From positions 1 through 64,000 of the forward strand of contig NZ_OMKA01000029.1 of the NCBI RefSeq assembly GCF_900299525.1: 64,000 nucleotides of DNA. The letters run 5' to 3'. Below are positions 1 to 8,373 of the stretch, piece by piece. Position 1 is the first letter of the stretch, and every line of letters starts with the position of its first letter. Both the position numbers and the translations under genes were made by a program. The stretch comes from Aquimarina sp. Aq78 (GTDB lineage Bacteria > Bacteroidota > Bacteroidia > Flavobacteriales > Flavobacteriaceae). Under the pieces are notes generated by a model, which worked only from the letters and a program-made list of their open reading frames with translations, was not told where the DNA came from and searched no databases.

Positions 1-388
1 TTTTAAAAAAAAAAAAAAAAAACAACCCCCCATCAAAAAAAAAAAAAAAAAAAATTATTTTAAAAATTCATAATGGTTTTTTTAAAAAAAAAATTAAACA
101 AAAAAAAAAAAAATTTTTTTATTTATTTTTTATTAATAAATTTTTTTTCATAGTTGATGGTTAGTTTTATTTTTTGTTTATTAAAAAAAACCGCCTCTAT
201 TATTAGAGGCGGTTTTTAATTATTTAATATTTTGTTAAAGTCAAAATAAGGTGTAACAGAATGGTTTTACCGTCGTCTTACACTTATAACACGATTAATC
301 ACAGTGTCAATTTTGTAAACAATCACGTATTTGTATTATGTAATACAAAGTACAATGCATAACAATTATCAATCAAATAAACGTTCAG
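1..388. other. AT-rich gene-free leader region
   Basis: No coding region is supported here. The first 180 bases are almost pure A/T, with several homopolymer runs of 10 to 22 A or T, broken by one short C run near 27. A bidirectional terminator-like hairpin lies at 184..217. The remaining 170 bases lead into the outer-membrane receptor at 389 and presumably carry its promoter, though no clean TAnnTTTG box was found. The homopolymer tract could be a real intergenic region or could contain assembly errors. Confidence 0.6.
184..217. terminator. Bidirectional rho-independent terminator
   Basis: The stem ACCGCCTCTA/TAGAGGCGGT closes a short loop and has an A run on the left and a T run on the right, so it could terminate transcription in both directions. 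It probably serves a gene beyond the left edge of the window. Confidence 0.75.
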
Positions 389-2758
389 ATGAAAACAATC
401 AATCAAAGAGTTATTTTATTTTTTCTGTCATTTTGGTGTCTATTTCTAACAGCACAACCAAGTAATGAAGCTGTAGTAGGTACTATACAAGGAAAAGTAA
501 TAGACAAAAACTTACAGCAACCCATACCCTATGCTACTGTAGCAATTCATGATGGAACAGATAAAATTATAAGTGGAGGTATCAGTACCGATGATGGTAA
601 CTTCTTAATTTCTGATATCCCGAAAGGAAATTATACGTTAAAAGTGCAATTTATAGGATACAAAACGTATTCTCAACCTATCGAGATTTCTAGAAAAAAT
701 AAGGACATCAATGTTGGTACTGTATCATTAGAAGAAGAGGCCGAATCTCTAGACGATGTAACTATAGTTGCCGAACGAACTACAATAGAACAAAAAATTG
801 ACCGTAAAGTTATAAATGTAGGAAAAGATCTTACTACAACCGGAGGTACTGCAGCAGAAATCATGAATAATATCCCTTCTGTTAATGTAGATCAGGATGG
901 TAATATTGCGTTACGTGGAAATCAAAATGTGCGTATCCTCATAGACGGTAAACCTACTAATATTGATGCTACACAATTATTGAAACAAATCCCTTCTACT
1001 TCTATTAAGAAAATAGAATTGATTACTAATCCTTCTGCTAAATATAATCCTGAAGGAATGAGTGGTATCATTAATATCGTATTACATAAGAATAGTAATA
1101 TAGGTTTTAATGGTAATTTTAACCTAGGGCTTAATTTTGATAAAAATGCCCGTTTCAATAGCTCTATAGATTTAAATTACAGAACAGGAAAAGTTAACTT
1201 TTATGGTAATTATGGTAATAATATTACCAAACGACAAAATGCGGGAGGTGTTTTTAGACAAGATCAAAATTATCAAACAGATTTTAAATTCTTAGATAAT
1301 AATAAGTCTCACCTATTCAAAATAGGCTTAGATTATTTTATTGATGACCACAATACTATCTCTGTATATACTAATCAAAACTTGTTTGACGGACTTACAG
1401 ATGGAACTACGGATATTACTTTTTTCAATAATGATCAGAATAATTTATCCCAAAAACTATTAAGTGATAGTGATAATCAAGGTTCTACATATAACTTCGA
1501 TTATAAACATGATTTTAAAAAAGAAGGACATAATATTGAATTAGAAGTTGATTATAATGTTTTTGAAAGTGATAGTGATGATCGTTTTAATTTTGTAGGA
1601 GGAGACGGATCGTTCACAAATTATAATGACCTTATTAATAATGAGCGAAAAAACACCACAATAAACCTTGATTATGTAAACCCATTATCAGAAAAGACTA
1701 AATTAGAATTAGGATATGAAACTCGTTTAAGGAGAACAGACAATGACTATCGTTCTACACTTTTTGAAAATTCAAAATATAATTATGACCGAAACATACA
1801 TTCTTTTTATGGTACATATGGTCAAACTTTTGAAAAGTGGTCATATCAGCTAGGTGCACGTCTTGAAAACTATGAAGTTGAAGCTGTTTTTGATGGAGAA
1901 AAAATATTTGAAGATGATATCTTTACTGTATACCCTTCTGGTTTTATTAGTTATACTCCAGGAGAGAAAAACAGCTATCAATTAAGTTATAGTCGACGAA
2001 TTGATCGACCTGGATTAAATCAGGTAAATCCTATACGTGAATGGAGTACACCAAGAATAGTCTCTATTGGAAATCCAGAGTTGAATCCTCAGTTTACTAA
2101 TTCTATAGAAGCTAATTACACACGAAAATTAGGAAAGGGATCAATAACCGGAGGAGTATTTTACCGAATTATCAATGATGAAATAAGTCAGGCACTTATA
2201 GAAAATCCAGATGTTGAGGAAGGTCAGATATTAACATTCAAAAATTTTGATAATAATTCTTCTTATGGAGTTGAGATATCTAGTAACTATAGAGCTACAA
2301 AATGGTGGAGTTTTAACGCTAGTTTTGATCTGTATTCGCAAACGCAAAAAGGTGTGGTCGATAATATCAATAGAGAAGTAGATGCTGTAGTTTACAATTT
2401 TAGACTCAATAATAGTTTCAAAGCGACAAAAAACTTGACTTTTCAGGTATTTGGATTTTATAGAGGAGAACAGGAAGGTATATTATTTAAAACCAAACCA
2501 TTCTATTTTGTAAATACAGGAGCTCGTTATAATTTCTTAAAAGGTAAAGGTACCTTTAGTATCAACTTTAACGATATTTTTAACACAATGCGTTTCAGAT
2601 TTTCTGCAAACAACCCATATCCGCAAAACGGAGAGTTTCAAGGTGAAACACAAACCGTTTTCCTAGGCCTGTCCTACCGATTCGGAAGTGGAAAAAACAG
2701 AAAAGCTTCAAGAAAACGAAGAGATAATAATGAAAAATCTGGCGGAGGAATATTATAA
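389..2758 (+). CDS. TonB-dependent-receptor-type outer membrane beta-barrel protein
   Basis: This 789-residue protein has a signal peptide (residues 1 to about 23, ending LFLTAQ). A CarboxypepD-regulatory-like beta-sandwich follows (about 30-105, GKVID...PIPYATV...), then a TonB plug domain (about 115-230, with ALRGN, VRILIDG and NPSAKYNPEG), then a long barrel ending in an aromatic-rich segment (FLGLSYRFG). This architecture matches the outer-membrane beta-barrel family common in Flavobacteriia, which imports or binds unknown ligands with TonB/ExbBD energy. The C-terminal tail beyond the last strand is basic (KNRKASRKRRD). The protein at 12027 is a distant paralogue with the same layout. The gene is monocistronic, followed by a convergent terminator at 2979..3010. 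The substrate cannot be told from sequence, and no SusD partner is adjacent. Confidence 0.85.
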   Translation: MKTINQRVILFFLSFWCLFLTAQPSNEAVVGTIQGKVIDKNLQQPIPYATVAIHDGTDKIISGGISTDDGNFLISDIPKGNYTLKVQFIGYKTYSQPIEISRKNKDINVGTVSLEEEAESLDDVTIVAERTTIEQKIDRKVINVGKDLTTTGGTAAEIMNNIPSVNVDQDGNIALRGNQNVRILIDGKPTNIDATQLLKQIPSTSIKKIELITNPSAKYNPEGMSGIINIVLHKNSNIGFNGNFNLGLNFDKNARFNSSIDLNYRTGKVNFYGNYGNNITKRQNAGGVFRQDQNYQTDFKFLDNNKSHLFKIGLDYFIDDHNTISVYTNQNLFDGLTDGTTDITFFNNDQNNLSQKLLSDSDNQGSTYNFDYKHDFKKEGHNIELEVDYNVFESDSDDRFNFVGGDGSFTNYNDLINNERKNTTINLDYVNPLSEKTKLELGYETRLRRTDNDYRSTLFENSKYNYDRNIHSFYGTYGQTFEKWSYQLGARLENYEVEAVFDGEKIFEDDIFTVYPSGFISYTPGEKNSYQLSYSRRIDRPGLNQVNPIREWSTPRIVSIGNPELNPQFTNSIEANYTRKLGKGSITGGVFYRIINDEISQALIENPDVEEGQILTFKNFDNNSSYGVEISSNYRATKWWSFNASFDLYSQTQKGVVDNINREVDAVVYNFRLNNSFKATKNLTFQVFGFYRGEQEGILFKTKPFYFVNTGARYNFLKGKGTFSINFNDIFNTMRFRFSANNPYPQNGEFQGETQTVFLGLSYRFGSGKNRKASRKRRDNNEKSGGGIL

Positions 2759-2978
2759 TCGGGTTTTTCTCAAAAAAAATGTTAATATTATAACTAATAA
2801 CTCAGATATTTGTTAAATTTAATACAGTTTTCTTAAAAACCTTATTAAAGTTAAATAAATGCAAAAAAATAACAAATTCTGTAACACTTTACATTTTACA
2901 ACGTTTAATATAGTATAGTCATGGTTATGATTTATTTGAATTAGCCTTTAAAAAATTAATAACCGAGTTATTAGATAA

Positions 2979-3010
2979 GAAAACGCGAAGCTTAATTGCT
3001 TCGCGTTTTT
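2979..3010. terminator. Bidirectional terminator
   Basis: The stem AACGCGAAGC/GCTTCGCGTT has a short AT loop. It is flanked by A-rich sequence on the left and T runs on the right. It sits between the convergent receptor gene (plus) and ketoacyl synthase gene (minus) and fits both. Confidence 0.8.
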
Positions 3011-3031
3011 CATTTTTTTTACTTTACCAGG

Positions 3032-4039
3032 TTACCATCTAATAATAGCACTACCCCAGGTAAACCCACTACCAAAGGCCGCTAAGACTACTAAATCTCC
3101 TTCTTTAATTTTACCTTGCTCCCAAGCTTCTGTCAATGCTATAGGAATAGATGCAGCTGTAGTATTACCATATTTCTGAATATTATTATAAACTTGATCA
3201 TCAGATAATTTAAATTGTCGTTGCACAAATTGAGAAATTCTCAGATTTGCCTGATGTGGTATTAACATATTTATATCTGTGGCTGATAAATTATTGGCCT
3301 GTAATCCTTCATTAATTACTTCAGAAAAACGTACAACTGCATTTTTAAACACAAATTGACCATTCATATATGGATAGTAAGGAATATTTTCTTGAGGATT
3401 CTCTGAAATAATTTCTGGCACCCAATGTTCTGTACTAGGACCTTCTAGAGATAGTTCTTTGGCATGGGCTCCTTCACTATGCAAATGTGTAGACAAAATC
3501 CCTCTCCCCTCTTCTTCACTTCTCGTTAATACTGCAGCTCCTGCTCCATCACCAAAAATTACCGAAACTCCTCTCCCTCGAGTTGTCATATCCAAACCAC
3601 CACTATGGTTTTCACTCCCAATTACCAATACGTTTTTATACATACCTGTCTTGATGAACTGATCTGCTACAGATATAGCATATACAAACCCGCTACATTG
3701 ATTACGAACATCCAATGCCGGAATAGTTCTCATGTTCATCATTTCCTGAACTCTAACTCCACCTCCGGGAAAATACATATCAGGACTAAGAGTCGCAAAA
3801 ATGATAAGTTCTATATCATCTGTAGTAAGTTTAGCTCTTTCTAAAGCAATTTTAGCAGCTTTAACCCCCATAATAGAGGTACTATTACCATCTCCTTTTT
3901 TGATATGACGTCTTTCTTTTATACCGGTACGTTCCTGAATCCATTCATCATTTGTATCCATCACCTTAGATAGATCATCATTGGTTACGACATTTTCGGG
4001 GACATAAGACCCTAAACCTGATATTTTTGAAGTATACAT
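3032..4039 (-). CDS. 3-oxoacyl-ACP synthase III (FabH-like)
   Basis: This 335-residue thiolase-fold enzyme condenses an acyl-CoA starter with malonyl-ACP in the first step of fatty-acid elongation. The full FabH catalytic triad is visible: Cys115 (RNQCSGF), His262 (IPHQAN) and Asn292 (YGNTTAAS). The N-terminus has the usual GLGSYVPENVVTNDDL start and the DEWIQERTGI motif. Length and motifs match the family closely. It starts at ATG 4039 and is transcribed alone. Flavobacteria often encode more than one FabH, and this copy is not beside plsX, rpmF or other fab genes. It may therefore be a paralogue for a special starter unit rather than the housekeeping FabH, so no symbol is assigned. Confidence 0.9.
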   Translation of the reverse strand: MYTSKISGLGSYVPENVVTNDDLSKVMDTNDEWIQERTGIKERRHIKKGDGNSTSIMGVKAAKIALERAKLTTDDIELIIFATLSPDMYFPGGGVRVQEMMNMRTIPALDVRNQCSGFVYAISVADQFIKTGMYKNVLVIGSENHSGGLDMTTRGRGVSVIFGDGAGAAVLTRSEEEGRGILSTHLHSEGAHAKELSLEGPSTEHWVPEIISENPQENIPYYPYMNGQFVFKNAVVRFSEVINEGLQANNLSATDINMLIPHQANLRISQFVQRQFKLSDDQVYNNIQKYGNTTAASIPIALTEAWEQGKIKEGDLVVLAAFGSGFTWGSAIIRW

Positions 4040-4284
4040 GTTGTTAATTTATTGTGTGTGTTGTGAGTTATTTTATACTTAACTAAAAGTTATCACACAA
4101 TATATGTATTCTTAACATTTTGATAAAAGAAACCCTAATTATATTATATGCGTGCATAATAAAAAAATCTTGAACAACTGTATTTCAAACTTCTAAACTA
4201 ATTTAAAATACAGACTCTCCATATTTTCAACTTAATATCTCGAATCGGGAATAGAAAAACGCGCTAAAAACGTGTATAAAAAAG

Positions 4285-4309
4285 AGACTACTAATTAAAA
4301 TTAGTAGTC
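4285..4309 (-). terminator. Terminator downstream of the orphan sorting-domain gene
   Basis: The stem GACTACTAATT/AATTAGTAGTC is followed, on the minus strand, by TCTCTTTTTTATA. It lies just past the stop codon of the short minus-strand gene at 4333. Confidence 0.65.
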
Positions 4310-4332
4310 CCCATTCCCCAATCTTCCTAAAA

Positions 4333-4614
4333 CTAGAGTTTTAGAAATTTCTTTATCACTACCCTATTACCATCACATACCTTAATGGTATACATTCCTG
4401 ATGGAAAGGAGGTAAATGAAATTGTATTTTTAATCGACAAACTTTTGTTCCCTGCAATTAAATGCCCTTTTAGGTCGAAAACTTCACAACTAGCATTAGG
4501 TATTTCAGTTTTACAATCAATATAAACCTCCCCTTTTAAGGGATTTGGATAAACTGAAAATGAACTACCCCTAGAACTATTTATTTCAGTAATAATATCC
4601 TGCATCGACTTCAT
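4333..4614 (-). CDS. Orphan T9SS type A C-terminal sorting domain
   Basis: The product is about 93 residues and is almost entirely a type IX secretion sorting domain: FSVYPNP near the start, then VFDLKGHLI, FPSGMYTIKV and a terminal KKFLKL. These are the hallmarks of the type A C-terminal signal recognised by the T9SS after Sec export. I chose ATG 4614. A TTG at 4653 would add 13 residues but sits directly after an in-frame TAG. With either start there is no signal peptide and no cargo domain, which a functional T9SS substrate should have. It may be the remnant of a larger secreted protein, or a mis-started gene. A terminator hairpin follows at 4285..4309. Confidence 0.6.
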   Translation of the reverse strand: MKSMQDIITEINSSRGSSFSVYPNPLKGEVYIDCKTEIPNASCEVFDLKGHLIAGNKSLSIKNTISFTSFPSGMYTIKVCDGNRVVIKKFLKL

Positions 4615-4741
4615 TTCTTTTCTATTGTCAAAATCAAAAAGATTTCTATTCAACTATTATATAGACAAATATATAGATATTCATCTCCTCAAAACATACG
4701 TAGCCCCACGTAATTAGGCAACAATAGTAAGTACATTAAAG

Positions 4742-5374
4742 TTAGAGTAGTAGTTGTTTATTTTTCTGGGACCAGATAAGCAAAGCATTTGGCTTTTGCT
4801 CAAGAGTAAGTTTTCGGATTATATTTGCTCTATGTTTTTCGACTGTTCTCACAGAAATACTCAGAAGATCTGCAATTTCTGTGCTTGTCATCTCTTCTGC
4901 AATACGTTTTAGGATTTTAACTTCGGAAGGAGTCAGTTTTTCTATGTCCGGATTACGCTCTGAAACATTTGTGAAACGTTTGTATATTTTTTCACTAAAA
5001 TATGGTTCTCCTCTACTAACGCTTGCTATACAAGCTTCGATCTCTGTTAAAGCAAATTCTTTTAATAGGTAGCCATGAATATTATATTTTACGGCATCTT
5101 CAAAAAATTTCTTTTCTTTATGAAGAGTAATCAAAATGATTTTGGTATCGATATGGTGTCGCTTACAATTTTTGGCAATATCTACACCGGTTAGATTAGG
5201 CATTTCGATATCCAAAATAGCAATATCCGGTTTATCTTTAATGATTGCGTTATATGCAGAAAGCCCATCAGAATGAGTATTTATGATGTTATATTTTCGT
5301 TCTTTCAAAAATTCCTCTAACCCTCTTAATAATAAAGGGTGATCATCTGCAATAAGTATATTAGGTTTAAGCAT
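4742..5374 (-). CDS. LuxR/NarL-family response regulator
   Basis: This 210-residue two-component regulator has a receiver domain (about residues 4-120). Asp10-Asp11 form the acidic pocket (LIADDHP), and the phosphoacceptor is Asp55 (AILDIEMPN). A LuxR-type helix-turn-helix follows at about 145-205 (LTPSEVKIL, ISVRTVEKHRANI). The start is ATG 5374, which overlaps the kinase stop codon by 8 bases (ATGCTTAA) and indicates translational coupling. An upstream TTG at 5413 would add an implausible 13-residue extension. It is surely the partner of the adjacent TPR histidine kinase. Target genes are unknown. Confidence 0.9.
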   Translation of the reverse strand: MLKPNILIADDHPLLLRGLEEFLKERKYNIINTHSDGLSAYNAIIKDKPDIAILDIEMPNLTGVDIAKNCKRHHIDTKIILITLHKEKKFFEDAVKYNIHGYLLKEFALTEIEACIASVSRGEPYFSEKIYKRFTNVSERNPDIEKLTPSEVKILKRIAEEMTSTEIADLLSISVRTVEKHRANIIRKLTLEQKPNALLIWSQKNKQLLL

Positions 5375-7421
5375 GTTTCGGAATATTAAATATAAGCGTA
5401 GTCCCCCGATCAATTTCAGACAGTATATTGAAAGTAGCTTTCAAAAATTTTGAACGCTCATTTAATGTTTTAAGACCTATTTTAGAAATCGATATTTTTT
5501 CTTTAGAAACATCAAACCCCGTACCATTATCTTTAATAATTATTTCAACATCATTTTCTTTATTAATCACTTTAATTTCTGCAGATCTTGCTTTAGAATG
5601 CTTAATAATATTATTAAAGCTTTCTTGCACCAATCTATAGATATTAACTTCTTTTTCTTGATCAAACACTTGGTCAATATTATCTATTTCTGCCGAAATA
5701 AAAATATCATAATTTTCATCGATCATCTCTACACTACTTTGTATAGTTACCGTAAGACCTAGTTCTTCTAACTTAAATGGATGTAGACTTCTTGATATTG
5801 CACGTACTTCGTCAATTACACCATCTACCACAGTAGCAGTCTTGGTATCTTTATTCTGTAAAATTCTGTTCTTAATGAGTAACAAACTTTGGCCAACACT
5901 ATCATGAAGGTCTTTAGAAATACGTTTCCCAACTCGCTCCTGGGTTTGCAAAAGTTCTTGTAAAAATGATTGTTGTAGTTTTTTATTTCGAATCAGAAAT
6001 ATTCTATTTCTATATAAATAGATCAATAAAAACAAAAGACTTAGACCTATACCGCCAAATATCAATAGGTTTTTCTTTGCTTTATCCTTTGCTTCAAGCA
6101 TCTCGATATTAGCTTTCTGAATTGCAATTTTACTATCTCTTTTTTCGGCCTCATAGAGCGTTTGATAATAAATAACACTATTAGATCTGGTTAAATTATA
6201 GATAGAATCCTTCAATAATTGATACCTATCTAAATGGATTAGAGCTTGTGGTAGTTTATTTAGATTTTTATTTGCTTCATAGAGTTCTTTTTCCAAATGT
6301 ACCTGTCCCTGAATATCATTCGAATTCTTAAAAATTTCAATCTCTTCTTCAAAAACAGGAATCGCTTCTTTATACTTACCCTTTGCAACTTTATATCTAC
6401 CTAATGCTTTTAAATAAAATATTCTATCATAAGGGCTATTTATTAAATCAGGAGAAAGTTCGAGGGTGTCTAAATACTTTTTGGCAATATCTGGCTTGCC
6501 TTGTTTAGAGTAAAATTCTGAAACATATGCCCTTAACCTAAACATATTGCCATGGCGACCTTTCTCTTTTCTCATCAATGCAAGGGCAGTTAGATAAGCT
6601 TCTCCTTCTTTTTTATATTCTTTTTTCTTTACAAAATCACGAGCATCATTTACACTTAACTCAGATAAAGCTTGAAAATCCTTATTCTTTTGACTATTTA
6701 ATAATGCTCTAATTTTCTGCCTTTCTTCAAAAGATTTCTCCAAAAGATAAAGTTGGCTAAAAATTCCGGATACTGCCAACCCACTATATGCTATATAAGC
6801 AGTATCTTTCATTTTGGTATATAATCGATTAGCTGCCTGATATTTTAAAATTGCCTTAGAAAGTTTACCCAATCGCTCATATGCCTGTCCATTAAAATAA
6901 GTTGCATCTGCCTCAAAAATAGAATCTTTGGTCTGATGATATATTTTCTCTGCATTAGTATAATCTACAATTGCTTTTTCTAAGTTATCAATTTGATAAT
7001 TCGCTCCCGCCCTTTTAATATAGAGATGTCCCAGGTTAATTTTATTTTTAATTTTGAAGCTATCTTTAATACTATTATTTACAATAACCAATGCAGAATC
7101 AGGTTTACCAACTACTTGAAGATAGTGAAATGTAAGTCGCGAAGTCTTAAAAGCTGCCAGATCAAAGCTATCCAGTTGTTTAGCCAAATCGATGTATTGA
7201 AGTGTGTATTTCGGATAGTTTTGTTTATAAAACTCAAAATCTGAATTCCTCCTCTCGTTTAATACATTCGATAGCGAATCTAATAAATAAAGCTTTTCTT
7301 CTTTATTTGTTACATTTTCTACTTTATCGATTAATTCTAAAACAGTCTCTTTTTGCTGCGAAAAAGCATAAAAATGAAATGCAGCAACAATAATAAATAT
7401 GTATATTTTGCTTCTTAACAT
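5367..7421 (-). CDS. TPR-containing sensor histidine kinase (HisKA_3 type)
   Basis: This 684-residue membrane kinase has a signal peptide (MLRSKIYIFIIVAAFHFYAFS). A long extracytoplasmic region of TPR-like helical repeats follows (about residues 40-430), then a coiled-coil stretch and one transmembrane helix (about 451-471). The C-terminal kinase core has the HisKA_3 dimerisation domain with phospho-His506 (KDLHDSVGQ) and an HATPase domain with an N box (FNNIIKHSKA) and G1 box (DNGTGF). This is the standard Bacteroidota NarX/LiaS-like layout. The start is ATG 7421, because an in-frame TTG at 7466 would break up the signal peptide. It overlaps the response regulator gene by 8 bases. The signal sensed is unknown; TPR sensor regions of this type usually contact other proteins. 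Confidence 0.9.
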   Translation of the reverse strand: MLRSKIYIFIIVAAFHFYAFSQQKETVLELIDKVENVTNKEEKLYLLDSLSNVLNERRNSDFEFYKQNYPKYTLQYIDLAKQLDSFDLAAFKTSRLTFHYLQVVGKPDSALVIVNNSIKDSFKIKNKINLGHLYIKRAGANYQIDNLEKAIVDYTNAEKIYHQTKDSIFEADATYFNGQAYERLGKLSKAILKYQAANRLYTKMKDTAYIAYSGLAVSGIFSQLYLLEKSFEERQKIRALLNSQKNKDFQALSELSVNDARDFVKKKEYKKEGEAYLTALALMRKEKGRHGNMFRLRAYVSEFYSKQGKPDIAKKYLDTLELSPDLINSPYDRIFYLKALGRYKVAKGKYKEAIPVFEEEIEIFKNSNDIQGQVHLEKELYEANKNLNKLPQALIHLDRYQLLKDSIYNLTRSNSVIYYQTLYEAEKRDSKIAIQKANIEMLEAKDKAKKNLLIFGGIGLSLLFLLIYLYRNRIFLIRNKKLQQSFLQELLQTQERVGKRISKDLHDSVGQSLLLIKNRILQNKDTKTATVVDGVIDEVRAISRSLHPFKLEELGLTVTIQSSVEMIDENYDIFISAEIDNIDQVFDQEKEVNIYRLVQESFNNIIKHSKARSAEIKVINKENDVEIIIKDNGTGFDVSKEKISISKIGLKTLNERSKFLKATFNILSEIDRGTTLIFNIPKHA

Positions 7422-8373
7422 TCTAGGGGGTTCTAATTGTGAAGATACATATAATTGTATTTTCAAATTGCATGATAGCCCTCAATTTTTTTGTATCTAA
7501 ACCTCTTTCTTATTGAGAAATATAAAAAATTAATAGATAGCCACATACTAAACCCCTTTCAAAACACTACATTAACACCTGTAAATCAACAACATAGATA
7601 CACATCAAAATTCCTATTGTATTATAAAAAAATGACCTCAACTCCTTGACTTACCACATTTACCACACCAGAAAACCCCTACAAAACCTTAATCAAGTGC
7701 GGCCATAAAACAATATTAATTCGATCAACTGTTTTATCATACTTTACATATCAGGAAACATCATACCTGATATAAGTAGATTCTGCTCTACTATACACTT
7801 AATTTCATCATTATTTATGGCTTTGCACTTAAAACGATCAGAATCTAAAACGAGAAAGATGCGCCAACCACAGCGCATCTTTCTAACAACCTAACCAATA
7901 AATAAACAAACCAAGCCAGTCGGGTGACTGACTATAGTACTCTTCAAAATCTCTACTTTTAGATCAAGTAACAGATCGTATTTTCAAAAAATATATGATT
8001 GATATATTTTTAAGTATTTTTATTTTTTAGTCTTTTTTAAAACTAATCATCCTGATGGCGATAGTAAAAACCATCGCCAAATCAGAATTTATGTTGTTTA
8101 TAACTCAAGGGTATTTATTCTCATAGCAAAGTTTCTCCCTTCTAAATTGGCTATGCATATCCGACCAATACTCATAGCATTTATATATTGAGTTGTAAAC
8201 AAATTATATGCTTCAAAAAACCTATTTATATTCTTAGTCCATTGTGTCAACAAATCATTACAATAGATATAAAAAAAACTTACTTCAATGCCAGTTTGGC
8301 AGATACATATTATTGGTATTTTTTTTGAATACACCATACCATAAGATGACAATTAAACTAAAAACAATATAAA
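7422..8373. other. Long gene-free region with hairpins
   Basis: No convincing protein gene is seen in these 950 bases. Three inverted repeats stand out: TATCAGG-10-CCTGATA at 7749..7772, a perfect 12-bp stem at 7853..7884, and TGGCGAT/ATCGCCA at 8056..8079. The 3' end presumably contains the htpG promoter. A minus-strand frame at 8098..8352 was judged unconvincing. A small RNA or structured leader is possible. Confidence 0.5.
7853..7884. other. Strong hairpin in gene-free region
   Basis: AGAAAGATGCGC and its exact reverse complement GCGCATCTTTCT are separated by 8 bases. There is no T run next to it on the plus strand and only a short one on the minus strand, so it is a poor classical terminator. 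No gene ends nearby. It could be part of a structured RNA. Confidence 0.5.

Noticed and set aside
261-275. GGTTTTACCG upstream of the receptor at 389 as a third shared operator
   Set aside because: The core matches but the flanks and inverted partner seen at 40623 and 47815 are missing.
8098-8352. Minus-strand 84-codon frame just upstream of htpG
   Set aside because: It needs a TTG start, shows no family signature and covers the region where the htpG promoter should be.
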